DNA from: Tolypocladium sp. Sup5 PDA-1
Taxonomy: Eukaryota > Ascomycota > Sordariomycetes > Hypocreales > Ophiocordycipitaceae
Length of the DNA stretch: 64,000 nt
Assembly (NCBI GenBank): GCA_000750105.3
Contig: JPHH03000003.1
Span: 248,001 to 312,000 of the forward strand
Direction of reading: 5' to 3'
In this document: positions 10,936 through 22,439 of the stretch, in pieces
Numbering within the stretch: the first letter of the stretch is position 1
Layout of the letters: every line of letters starts with the position of its first letter
The notes under the pieces: generated by a model
Databases searched by the model: none
The model's input: only the letters and a program-made list of their open reading frames with translations
What the model was told of the DNA's origin: nothing
Position numbers and translations under genes: made by a program

Positions 10936-13481
10936 GATGGAGATGGGTATCGAACAACTCTGCGGGGCATTCGAGGTCAGCGACGCCGTCCGGCGCTGGC
11001 ACAAGGGGCAGGGCGCAACATACCTAGCAATTCAACTCCTGAGGCCTGAAGCAGCTCCGAGGCTGTCGCTCGTGGGATGCAGCGGCGAGGTGCAACGTCG
11101 CCAATGCGGAACTACTCGGCCCTCGTCTGGTAATGGGCCTGTCTAAAGGACGAACAGCAGCGCGGGATGAGCTTCAGAGCAGGCGCACTGCAACACCTGA
11201 CAAGCTCGATTGAAGGGAAAGGAGGAGAGATGGCTATGAGGGGGGAGGGAGGGCGGATCGTGGGCGTTGTAGGAGTGGTGGAAAGGTGAGGGCGAGATCT
11301 CTCAACGTAGTATAAGTGAAGCCGGGGAGAAAACTCGGGCTGAAGGTTGTTGCTAGGCCGAGCAGTAGTGCAGGTCAGGCCAGGTCCCCAGTCTCAGTCG
11401 CGGGACAGTGGCTGCATCCGAAGCTCGAGGCGTGGCTCGCCAAATTTTTAGTTCTGTTGGGGATGGTCCAATGCCGCCCACCTCCTGACGGCAAAGGGTC
11501 CCCAGCAAGGAGTCCGTACTCCGTACCTCGACCGGTACCTGTACTTGTACTCTAACCACCTCGGGCAGACAACGGCGGCAGCCTCACAACCGTTGACGTG
11601 CAACCCGCAAGGCCGGGCAGTTTGTTGAAGAGCCTGCAGGCTGTTCGCCACCACGTCCGCACTGTTTCGGCGGCCTTATCTACGAGGAGAGACTCGATGC
11701 TCTCATCTGCAGGTACGATTGGATGCTTTGCATGCAGCCATCAACTTATCAGGATTCCGCGTTTTGAAACTGCCCGAGAAAATATCGGAGGCATGCTGTG
11801 CTGGTGGTCGTGGTGACGAATGGCCCAGCAAACGTTTAATATTGACGACTTGCAACTACAACGTCTTGCTTATCTGGTAATGAAAAGATAAGGCGGAGTA
11901 CTCTTTATGCGGATGCCGCCTCATTCAACATTGCTACGTATGAGATACATACCTCACATATCCCCTTGCATTAACAATGGACTGACCAGGAGTGGAGAGA
12001 GCTGGCTACGACGAGACCCCTCTCGTGGGACTGAGACTCTCAAGTCTCAGGGTCCTCTCAGCTCTCCGAACATGGGCGGAAAAGGGGCACCGTAGGGAGA
12101 ATACGGATACGTCGGTAGGTGGGGAGGCCAGAACTCATGAGATTGCGCCAGTCCGACCAGACGTACTCGTACGGACTACTCCGTAGGAAGTATCGAGTCA
12201 TTGCCTCCGCAATTCAAGTTGACCATCATCGACAACAAACACTGGCGGCACTGCTGGTAGTCGACGCCTCGCAGTGTTCTTGTTTATTCTTAGCAGGAAT
12301 CGGCCGGTATCGTGTACCCGTCAAGGTAGTGCACGGCCGAGGTGGCTTCCATCAAGGTGGCAGCGATGATACGGAGTGGTGTGGTGCAGTGGTGGTGGCA
12401 TGTACCGGTACTTCGGGTGCAGCTGCCCCAGCGAAATTGCGCCAACCGTCGTCACCCGCCGCAAGGTTGCAGGCCCGCGAACCCGCAGTGGGACGCGCTG
12501 GATCTCGCCCAAGCGTCGCAGCGTCCCGTCATCTCGCAGGGTGCTTGCTCCGCCAGATACCGAACCCATCAGGCTACTCTCGGGTGCTGGTATCGTGACA
12601 GCTGGTTACGGTAGCTACCGGTATCAATCCGAGGCTGGCCATGGCCAACGTGATGCTGTGTGCTGCCGCCCTTTGAGAGTGAAAGCCCTTTGCACAAGGA
12701 ATACGGCAGCGCAGAACCACTCGCTGCACGATGCACAGCCATCTCCAGGCTCTGCATCACGTTGATGGTCGGGAGAAACAGGCTGGCGGGCCACGTCAAA
12801 CCGGAGGGATGGATGGATGGGAAAAACTGAACAGCCTGTCCATCTCCCCTGGTCGGCTTTTGATCCCGGGGAACCAGTGACATGGGTTGGATTATCGACC
12901 CTTGCCCTGTTGGGCTTAGACCAGCAATGTGGTTGAGAAGCCCGCTGCACACGCTGCTGCACCCGCCTGCAGGCCCTGGACCCGCGCGCCCCAAACGTCC
13001 CCCAATTTTTTTCTGCGCGCGACCTGATGGTGGGCCCGCTCGGTTCAACAATCGAAAGCCCGCCCTGGTGTTGGTCTTCTCGACGCTGCTTGCCTGCTTG
13101 CCCATCAGTCGAGCCATCATCCATCATCTCTATCATCGCCCCGTTTCCGCTCCGCCGACCCTCCGAGACTTCTTCCACCTAATACCTTGCAACTCACCTC
13201 ACTGGGTAAGGAGACTCGGGCGACTCCTTATTCTGCTCTTCTCGTCTCTCTCTTCTTCATCCTGCTCTTCCTGCGTGCCGATCTGCTCACCTCGGAGCCA
13301 CCCTCGAGACGTCCCAATTCTTCAACGGGTTACGCCGGCCCCGACTGTATAACCTCGACCACCGCGTTGTCTAGACAGGTGGCTACCTAATTGAACCCAC
13401 GACGAGTTACCGGCTGCGAATTCGTCGAGAGACCTCCCTCAACGACCCCAACTCCTATCGAATCCATCCACTTCCTCCATC
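10936..13481. promoter_or_regulatory. Shared divergent promoter region of FAS beta and FAS alpha, 2.5 kb
   Basis: No convincing gene lies between the two FAS start codons, so this region must hold both promoters and 5' leaders. CCTCGG or its complement CCGAGG occurs at 11057-11062, 11559-11564, 12337-12342, 12629-12634 and 13290-13295. Family knowledge: CCTCGG is the core bound by FarA/FarB/CTF1-type Zn2Cys6 regulators of fatty acid metabolism; action here is inference. TAC-N3-GTA 9-mers occur at 11517-11525 and 12177-12185. The last about 280 bp before 13482 are pyrimidine-rich, as in fungal 5' leaders. Short ORFs in the region have no recognisable protein features. Confidence 0.7.
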
Positions 13482-16400
13482 ATGCGCCCCGAAGTCGAGC
13501 AAGAGCTCGCCCACACCCTGCTCATTGAGCTTCTCGCATACCAGTTTGCCTCGCCGGTGAGATGGATCGAGACTCAGGATGTGTTCCTCGCGGAGAGGAC
13601 GGCCGAACGCATTGTCGAGATCGGTCCCGCGGATACCCTCGGCGTCATGGCCAAGCGCACACTGGCCTCCAAGTATGAAGCTTACGACGCCGCTAAGTCT
13701 GTCCAACGACAGATCCTCTGCTATAACAAGGATGCCAAGGAGATTTACTACGACGTCGACCCCGTTGAGGAAGAGCCGGAACCCGTCGCCGCCGCTCCTG
13801 GTGACGCCTCCAGCTCTGCCCCTGCGGCCGGTGCCCCGGCTGCTGCGGCGGCTCCTCCGCCCCCCAGCGCCGGACCTGCTGCCCAGGTTCCAGATCAGCC
13901 CGTTCAGGCCATTGATATCGTCCGTACCCTGATTGCGCAGAAGCTCAAGAAACCTCTTCTTGAGGTTCCCCTCAGCAAGGCCATCAAGGATCTTGTTGGC
14001 GGTAAGCTACCCATCATCTCTGCCACGCATTGGCGCAAATTCTAATGGAAGCACAGGAAAATCCACTCTTCAGAACGAAATCCTCGGTGATCTTGGAAAG
14101 GAGTTTGGCTCGACCCCTGAGAAGCCGGAAGACACTCCGCTTGACGAGCTCGGTGCTGCCATGCAGGCTACTTTCGACGGCAATCTCGGCAAGCAGTCGC
14201 AGTCCCTTATCGCAAGACTGATTTCGTCCAAGATGCCGGGAGGCTTCAACATCACGGCCGCTAGAAAATACCTCGAGACGAGATGGGGCCTTGCATCGGG
14301 CAGACAAGACGGTGCTCTGCTTCTGGCTCTGACAATGGAGCCCGCGGCCCGCCTTGGCTCCGAGGGTGATGCCAAGGCCTTCTTGGATGATGTGACCCAG
14401 AAGTATGCCGCAAACGCCGGCTTCAGCTTGTCCACTGCGTCATCCTCCAGCTCGTCTGGTGGTTCTGGGGCCGGCATGATGATGGACCCAGCCGCCATCG
14501 ATGCCCTCACCAAGGATCAGCGAGCCCTCTTCAAGCAGCAGCTGGAGCTGTTTGCCCGCTACCTCAAGATGGATCTCCGCTCTGGCGACAAGGCCTTCAT
14601 CGACTCGCAAAAGTCGGAGAAGGTCCTCCAGGCACAGCTCGACCTGTGGACGGCCGAGCACGGCGACTTCTACGCTTCAGGCATTGAGCCTGTCTTCAGC
14701 CCCCTCAAGGCCCGCACATACGACTCGTCTTGGAACTGGGCGCGTCAGGATGCCCTCAGCATGTACTTCGACATCATCTTCGGCCGACTGCAGGCCGTCG
14801 ATCGTGAAATTGTCAGCCAGTGCATCAGGATCATGAATCGATCAAACCCCAAGCTGCTCGACTTCATGCAGTATCACATCGACAACTGCCCCACAGAGCG
14901 AGGAGAGACCTACAAGCTTGCGAAGGAGCTTGGGCAGCAGCTTATTGAGAACTGCAAGGACGTCTTGAACGTCTCTCCCGTCTACAAGGACGTGGCTGTC
15001 CCCACTGGCCCCCGCGCGACTGTTGATGCTCGCGGCAACCTCAACTATGAGGAAGCCCCTCGCGCAAGCTGCCGAAAGCTGGAGCACTACGTTCAGCAGA
15101 TGGCCGAGGGCGGCAAGATTTCCGAATACGGAAACCGCACCAAGGTCCAGAGCGACTTGCAGCGCATCTACAAGCTCATCAGGCAACAGCACAAGATGTC
15201 AAAGACCTCTCAGCTTGAGATCAAGAGCCTGTACGGAGATGTTTTGCGCTCTCTTGCCATGAACCAGAGCCAGATCATTCCCAAGGAGAACGGCAAGAGC
15301 AAGAAGCCGAGTCTCAAGGGTACCAACCACAACAAGGGCAAGGTCGAGACTATTCCTTTCCTGCACCTCAAGCGCAAGACTCTCCACGGCTGGGATTACA
15401 GCAAGAAGCTCACTGCTGTCTACCTCAACTGCCTAGAGGACGCTGCCAAGTCCGGCGTGACCTACCAGGGCAAGTATGTCCTCATGACCGGTGCCGGCGC
15501 TGGATCCATTGGTGCCGAAGTCTTGCAGGGCCTCATCAGCGGTGGCGCAAAGGTCGTGGTCACGACCAGCCGCTTCTCGCGCGAGGTGACCGAGTACTAC
15601 CAGTCCATGTATACTCGCTATGGCTCGCGTGGATCTCAGATTGTCGTGGTACCTTTTAACCAGGGCAGCAAGCAAGATGTGGAGGCCTTGGTCGACTACA
15701 TCTACGACACCAAGAATGGCCTCGGGTGGGACCTTGACTTCATCGTCCCCTTCGCTGCTATTTCGGAGAATGGCCGCCAAATCGACAGTGTCGACTCGAG
15801 GTCCGAGCTGGCCCACCGAATCATGCTCACCAACCTGATCCGGCTGCTGGGCTGCGTCAAGGCTCAGAAGGCTGAGAGGGCCTTTGAGACTCGACCAGCT
15901 CAGGTTGTGCTCCCGCTTTCCCCCAACCACGGTACCTTCGGCAATGATGGACTGTACTCCGAGTCCAAGCTCGCCCTCGAGACTCTCTTCAACCGATGGT
16001 ACTCTGAGAGCTGGGCCAACTACCTCACCGTCTGCGGTGCCGTGATCGGCTGGACCCGTGGCACTGGCCTCATGTCTGGCAACAACATTGTTGCCGAAGG
16101 CGTGGAGGCATTCGGCGTGCGTACTTTCTCACAGCAGGAGATGGCTTTCAACTTGCTGGGTCTGATGTCGCCCACCATTGTCGACCTTTGCCAGGCTGAA
16201 CCTGTCTTCGCCGATCTCAACGGTGGCCTTCAGTTCATCCCCAACCTGAATGAGGCGATGACCAAGCTGCGCAAGGATATCATGGAGACGAGCGAGATTC
16301 GCAAGGCCGTTGCCAAGGAGAGCGCCATCGAGAATACCATTGTCAATGGTGCCGAGTCCGAGGCTCTTTACAAGAAGAAGACGATTGACCCCCGTGCCAA

Positions 16401-19166
16401 TATCAAGTTCGATTTCCCGCATCGCCCTGATTGGAAGACTGAGATTGCGCCTCACAACGACACCTTGAAGGGCATGGTTGATCTCGAAAAGGTCATTGTC
16501 GTCACTGGCTTCGCCGAGGTTGGCCCTTGGGGTAACTCTCGCACCCGATGGGAGATGGAGGCGTATGGCGAGTTCTCTCTCGAGGGCTGCGTCGAGATGG
16601 CATGGATCATGGGCCTCATCAAGAACCACAATGGCCCACTCAAAGGCAAGCCGTACTCTGGCTGGGTTGACGCCAAGTCTGGCGACCCAGTTGACGACAA
16701 AGACATCAAGCAAAAGTACGAGAAGTTCATCTTGGAACACTCCGGTATTCGTCTGATCGAGCCGGAGCTGTTTGATGGATACGACCCCAACCAGAAGCAG
16801 CTGCTTCATGAGGTGGTTATCGAAGAGGACCTTGAGCCGTTCGAGTCCTCCAAGGAAACTGCCGAGGAGTTCAAGCGCGAGCATGGCGACAAGGTCGAAA
16901 TCTTCGAAATCCCTGACAGCGGTGAGTACATCATCCGCATGAAGAAGGGTGCCTCTCTCTGGATTCCGAAGGCCCTCCGCTTCGACCGCCTTGTCGCTGG
17001 TCAGATCCCGACCGGCTGGGACCCCAAGCGCTACGGTGTCCCAGAGGACATTATTTCACAGGTCGACCCCGTTACCCTGTTCCTCCTCGTTTCCACTGCT
17101 GAGGCTCTCCTGTCTTGTGGTATCACGGACCCATATGAGTTTTACAAGTATGTCCACGTCTCGGAAGTCGGTAACTGTGTCGGCTCTGGCATGGGCGGTG
17201 CCGCTGCTCTCCGCGGCATGCACAAGGATCGCTTCCTGGACAAGCCTCTTCAGAATGATATTCTCCAGGAGTCCTTCATCAACACCATGGCTGCCTGGGT
17301 CAACATGTTGCTCATTTCCTCGTCCGGGCCTATCAAGACGCCCGTTGGCGCTTGCGCCACTGCAGTGGAGTCGATCGATATCGGCTACGAGACCATCATG
17401 GAAGGCAAGGCTCGCGTCTGCTTCGTGGGCGGCTTTGATGACTTTGGCGAGGAAGGGTCGTATGAGTTCGCCAACATGAAAGCGACAAGCAATACTGTTG
17501 ATGAGTTTGAACACGGCAGAACTCCCAAGGAAATGTCTCGCCCGACAACCACAACCAGGAATGGATTTATGGAGTCTCAGGGATGCGGTATCCAGGTAAT
17601 CATGACTGCCAAGCTGGCTCTCGATATGGGTGTTCCGATCTACGGTGTCTTGGCTCTCACTACAACGGCTTCTGACAAGATTGGCCGATCCGTCCCTGCA
17701 CCTGGCCAAGGTGTTCTCACCACTGCCCGTGAGCACGCTGGCAAATTCCCGTCGCCGCTGCTCGACATCAAGTACCGTCGCCGCCAGATTGAGCGTCGCA
17801 AGAAGCAGATCAAGCAGTGGCAGGAGTCTGAGCTTGAGTTTGTCCACGATGAGATTGACGCCATGAAGGCTCAAGACGCGTCCTTTGACGAGAAGGAATT
17901 TGCCCAAGATCGCATCTCGCACATCGAGAAGGAGGCCGCTAGGCAAGAAAAGGAACTTCTCCGAAGCATGGGCAACAACTTCTGGAAGAGCGACACCAGC
18001 ATCGCGCCGCTGCGTGGCGCCCTTGCTACCTGGGGTCTTACCGTGGATGACTTGGACGTTGCTTCGTTCCACGGCACCTCCACCAAGGCCAACGACAAGA
18101 ACGAATCTTCCGTCATTTGCCAGCAGCTGCGTCATCTTGGACGATCAAAGGGCAACGCTGTCATGGGTATCTTCCAGAAGTATCTCACCGGCCATCCCAA
18201 GGGCGCCGCCGGTGCTTGGATGATGAATGGCTGCCTGCAGGTGCTCAACACTGGCCTGGTTCCTGGCAACCGCAATGCCGACAATGTCGACCCCATCATG
18301 GAGCAGTACGACCTTATTGTGTACCCGAGCCGCGCAATCCAGACCGACGGGATCAAGGCCTTCTCCGTCACGTCTTTCGGTTTCGGCCAGAAGGGAGCCC
18401 AGGCCATTGGTGTGCACCCCAAGTATCTCTTCGCCACCCTCGACGAGCGCACCTACAACGACTACTGCGCCAAGGTCGAGGCCCGGCAGAAGAAGGCGTA
18501 CCGTTTCTTCCACAATGGCCTCATCAACAACAGCTTGTTCGTCGCCAAGACCAACTCTCCTTACACGGACGAGCAGCTCAGCAGCGTGTTGCTGAACCCA
18601 GATGCCCGAGTGTCCGAGGACAAGAAGTCTTCTGAGCTCAAGTATGCTCCCAATTTCATGAAGCAGTCCGAGAAGACTGTTCCTGCTTCCAGGGCCAGCG
18701 AGACGCAAAAGGTCATGGAAGCGCTCGCGCATAAGGTGGCCAACAAGAACAGCAAGGTCGGCGTCGACGTCGAGGACATCTCGGCTGTCAACATTGCCAA
18801 CGACACCTTCTTGGAGCGCAACTTCACCGCCGAGGAGATTAGCTACTGCCGCCAGGCCCCAAGCCCGCAGAGCTCCTTCGCAGGCAGGTGGAGCGCCAAG
18901 GAGGCGGTTTTCAAGTCCCTGGGCGTTGCCAGCAAGGGAGCTGGCGCGGCCATGAAGGACATTGAAATCCTGCGAGACGACACTGGTGCGCCCGCTGTCT
19001 CGGTAAGTCCACCCTCGTAAATACTCTGGAAGCGCAGTGCTAACGCTCTATATAGCTTCACGGAGAAGCTGCTGCAGCTGCTAAGCTAGCTGGTGTGAAG
19101 GACATTACCCTGTCCATCTCGCACTCGGATACCCAGGCCATCGCCGTGGCGGTTGCCAACTTCTAA
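13482..19166 (+). CDS. FAS2: Fatty acid synthase subunit alpha
   Basis: There are three exons, 13482-14001, 14057-19002 and 19056-19166. Introns are 14002-14056 (GTAAGC/CACAG) and 19003-19055 (GTAAGT/TATAG, branch GCTAAC), giving 1858 aa. Order: C-terminal part of the malonyl/palmitoyl transferase; Ala/Pro linker (about 95-130); ACP with phosphopantetheine Ser176 in GGKSTLQNEI; ketoreductase (MTGAGAGSIGAEV); ketosynthase with Cys1273 in GACATAVES, plus His in SFHGTSTKAND and TGHPKGAAGA; C-terminal phosphopantetheine transferase (VGVDVEDIS, RWSAKEAVFKSLG). It provides condensation, ketoreduction and self-pantetheinylation. The first intron interrupts the ACP motif just before Lys-Ser. The third exon is needed for the true C-terminus (SHSDTQAIAVAVANF); reading through would truncate it. 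Confidence 0.97.
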
Positions 19167-19723
19167 ATGCCTGTGGCAGGGAGTCAGATGTATGAGTTGG
19201 TGGATGTGAATTATCGGGCCAGAGTGTGGCCTTAATGAAATGTCCCATTCGACCTGTTGTGTTTTTTGAAGATTGAGCAGACGCGTCTGACGGACGAAGG
19301 AGCAGTTAGAATGATGCCTCCGGATATGAGGCAGCAGACGATGGGAGAGTTCGGTACTAGAGTACGAATAGACAGTAACGCATTCTTAATGTAGTATCAT
19401 GTTATCTATGCTTCTTTGGCCCAAGGTACCCTCGTGGCGCAAAAGAGCCGGCGTACATCTCCATCGATGTAGGAGTGCATGTCTCTTCTGCCCAGATCCC
19501 CTCTTCCGCAACGCCGAGGGGGCCCTCGGAATGCGTCACCAGAATGACGACTGAGTAGCGAGATGGGTCGCAAGTAGGGCCGCGTGAGGGTCAGTTCTGC
19601 ACGTGAGGCTTCGATCCCACGCCCTCTGACAGGGTATTAGACATTTCAAAGCAGAATAATACAAGGTCACCGGTGACTCCATCCATGTCGTATATGCATG
19701 CTCGTGATGCCAACCCGTCTGCC
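19167..19723. other. Convergent 3' region, 557 bp
   Basis: This lies between the FAS alpha stop and the LSM4 stop. No coding potential is seen. AT-rich tracts near 19385-19405 may serve 3' end formation. Confidence 0.5.
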
Positions 19724-20337
19724 TCACTGACCTCGTCCTCTTCCGCGGCCGCCCCGGCCTCCGCCGCGTCCTCTTCCCCTATCGCCGCCACGGCCGCCGT
19801 GCTCGCCTCTTGATTGTCCTCCCCTGCCGCCTCTGAAGCTGCCTTGCTGGCCCTTTTGCGCCTCGCTCACTTGGTCGATGATCTCCTCTGGGACTCGTAG
19901 GTATTTGATCTGGGCCGCGTTAGCACACCAGCCCTCTTCAAGGTTTAACCAGGGTATTTCGGCGTACGTTGTTGCCCTTGACGTAGGCCTCTTTTAACCG
20001 CACAAACTTGTCGCCTTCCTGCACGAATCGTTAGCCTCCCTTCGCTTGCTCGATCGTTCACTTTCGCGGTGCGGATGCCGGGGGCGTGCGACGTACGGGG
20101 CTCGTTTGCACCACCTCCTTGAGCGTGAGATTCATCCAGGTGTCGCACTGGACGAGATGTCCGTTGAGCGTCTCGCCATTCTTCAGCTCGACAAGCATAG
20201 GGTGCCCTTGGGAGGCGTTGAGTAGGCTGAGGGGCAACTGCGGTTGAAGAACGTCGAGGTTAGCATCTGTCGCGCCATTCGGCAAAAGGCAGGCAAGTCG
20301 GAGATGGGTGCGCAAGGCGGGGGCTTCAACGAACCAT
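19724..20337 (-). CDS. LSM4: U6 snRNA-associated Sm-like protein LSm4
   Basis: There are four exons: 20337-20335 (the ATG alone), 20237-20097, 20018-19968 and 19909-19724, giving 126 aa. Introns are 97, 78 and 58 nt, with GCTAAC branch sites. The joined protein carries Sm1 (GHPMLVELKNGETLNGHL, then DTWMNLTL) and Sm2 (KGNNIKYLRVPEEII), followed by a Gly/Arg-rich RGG tail. LSm4 belongs to the Lsm2-8 ring on U6 snRNA (splicing) and the Lsm1-7 ring (mRNA decapping). The single-codon first exon uses donor GTTCGT. The alternative is intron retention from an ATG at 20315, which adds a non-Sm leader and is less likely. It is divergent from the PPR-type gene with 284 bp between starts. Confidence 0.88.
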
Positions 20338-20621
20338 GGTTTCTAGTGTTGCGCAAGCTGTCGCGATGATGGAGTCCTGCGCGATTGAGCTGGTTGTTGG
20401 GGAGCGCTGGAGCTTTGGAGCGGGCTTTCTCGGTGAGGTCAAGGTGAGAGACTCGCAGCAACTAACGACCAACCAACCCCGCCAGATGCATCGCCCCGCT
20501 TATGAGGTGCGTCCGGCGGAAGTTGTTCCGCCAGAGCTGGAATATATTGTTGGATGCCGATGCTACCTTACCTTACAGAAGCTTCGCAAAACTTACACTC
20601 AACTGTCCGAAATGGGTGACG

Positions 20622-22439
20622 ATGCGGAGTAGTCAATTGGTTTACGACGGCCTATGGCGCTGCTTGTGCCCGGCGTTCGACAGGGCTGCACTGCAACGCG
20701 CCGTCAGGTCCAGCAGCTCGACGCTGGGTGGCACAGTTCGACGACCGGCGAAACCGATTCACCAGCCTATCCCTCGTGCGAGATTAATACAGAGCCGTCG
20801 CTATGGATCCAGTGCAGCCGGTGCGAACGGACCGTCTAGGGAGGCAATTGGCGTAGGTGATCCGTCAACACGACGACCGTCCTCGAGAGAGTCAACATGG
20901 GAGGAGCGCCTCCTTGGGCCGACACCGCCGTCTGAAGACACCCTTGGCGATGCGCCAGTTGACGACATTGTCGCAGCTCTCGTCGCTATGCGGGATCCGC
21001 ACGGATGGAGCTTCCATGGCCAAGATATCAACCGACACGAACGCATGATACAGCTTGTTGGACACCTGCTCCGAGCTCGAGGCCAGCCGCCGAACCCCTT
21101 TATATACGAGTGCTTGATGGACGCCATGGTCGATCCACAGGGCTCTGCGCAAGGGGTGCGCAAGCTGCTGGACGACATGGCTTCGCAGAATATGAAGCCT
21201 ACGGCGACCATGTGCCAGAGTGCGCTGGCCGCCCTGGCGAACCACCCAGACTACACTCTACGCCAGGAGATACTGGCAGTCATGCAGGAGTTTTGGTTCA
21301 CGATGGATACACCCGCGAAGCAGAGCGTTGTGCTTGGCCTGCTGCGCGATGAGCAGTATGAGCTGGCGTACGCGAGGTTGACGGAAATGATCGAACAAGA
21401 CGTGCGCATCGAGCCTTGGGTCTACGACATCTTCATCATGGTCTTTGGCAAGCTGGGATTCTTGGACGAGATGCTGCTGCTGCTTTATCGCCAAAAGAAT
21501 GTCAATGGATCGGACGACGGAAAGACGAGCTTGCTCTACTACACGTTGGATGTCTGCAGCCAGGCCTTTCACCACTCAGGGACTATGTTCGCGTGGAACG
21601 CGGTGGTGAGGAACTCGCTACTACAGCCCTCGGACGGTATTGTCGAAAATGTTCTAGCGACGGCGGCGAGATACGGAGACGCATCCCTGGCGACGGAAGC
21701 GCTCGAGCGGATCTCTCAGAGGACCAGAGTTCTGGCGTATCACTACGAGGCGGTCGCAGAGGCTTTTGCCAGAAGCGGTGACATGGCTGGAGCCTTCCGC
21801 ATCCTCGGCATCATGAAGCAAAATGGCATCAGGATCGTGCGGGGGAACACGCGGGCGATGCATGAGGCGCTTAGGCGCAGGCCGAGACTTATCAAGGAGG
21901 CCGAGGCGGCCATCAGGGGTCTGGGGCTGGACGGACAGCTACCCCTGGCTGTGGTCAGCGTGGTAGTCGAGGCCATCGCCGAGATGCACGGCAGCGAGCA
22001 AGCGATGGAGCTCTACCGCGACGTCCCAAGCCTCTGTGGCGAGCAAGCGAGTGCGAGCATGGTCCAAACGCTCATCATCCACAGCCACGACAGCGAGACC
22101 AGGCGCTCACTCGCAAAGGATTACACGGCCAACATAGCCCAAGACGACGACCCCGCACGCAACCCGCATGTCTACAACTCGCTCATCTCGGCATGCGCCG
22201 AGGCGGGCGAAATGGATTTGGCCTTCCGATTCGCGACCCAGGCCATGGCACTCGGCAACACGAAGCGGGAGCTGGCGTGGGTAAAGCCGCTGGTCGAGTG
22301 CGCGGTAGCATGCGAGGATGGCCGGATCTGGGAGGTCGTGGACAGACTGGACGACGACGACACGACGACGATGGTGCACAGGATGCTGCAGCAGACGCGG
22401 CTGGCGAAGCGGGCGGCGAGCTTGAAGTCGGCACCTTGA
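20622..22439 (+). CDS. Pentatricopeptide-repeat-type mitochondrial protein (predicted)
   Basis: Single exon. The frame is open from 20502, but I choose ATG 20622 because it begins a typical mitochondrial presequence (Arg/Ser/Leu-rich, no acids for about 35 residues, with RSSSST and later SRRYGSS). That gives 605 aa. The body is all-helical with repeating 35-residue-like units such as PNPFIYECLMDAMV, IEPWVYDIFIMVFGKLGFL, YHYEAVAEAFARSGDMAGAFRILGIMKQNG and NPHVYNSLISACAEAGEMDLAFRFA, which match the PPR pattern. Family knowledge: PPR proteins bind organellar RNA and act in transcript processing, stability or translation. The specific target cannot be told. It shares a 284 bp divergent promoter with LSM4. 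Confidence 0.8.
   Translation: MRSSQLVYDGLWRCLCPAFDRAALQRAVRSSSSTLGGTVRRPAKPIHQPIPRARLIQSRRYGSSAAGANGPSREAIGVGDPSTRRPSSRESTWEERLLGPTPPSEDTLGDAPVDDIVAALVAMRDPHGWSFHGQDINRHERMIQLVGHLLRARGQPPNPFIYECLMDAMVDPQGSAQGVRKLLDDMASQNMKPTATMCQSALAALANHPDYTLRQEILAVMQEFWFTMDTPAKQSVVLGLLRDEQYELAYARLTEMIEQDVRIEPWVYDIFIMVFGKLGFLDEMLLLLYRQKNVNGSDDGKTSLLYYTLDVCSQAFHHSGTMFAWNAVVRNSLLQPSDGIVENVLATAARYGDASLATEALERISQRTRVLAYHYEAVAEAFARSGDMAGAFRILGIMKQNGIRIVRGNTRAMHEALRRRPRLIKEAEAAIRGLGLDGQLPLAVVSVVVEAIAEMHGSEQAMELYRDVPSLCGEQASASMVQTLIIHSHDSETRRSLAKDYTANIAQDDDPARNPHVYNSLISACAEAGEMDLAFRFATQAMALGNTKRELAWVKPLVECAVACEDGRIWEVVDRLDDDDTTTMVHRMLQQTRLAKRAASLKSAP

Noticed and set aside
17056..18135. 359-codon frame on the minus strand
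   Set aside because: It is antisense to the FAS alpha ketosynthase region, and its composition is a mirror of the real codons.
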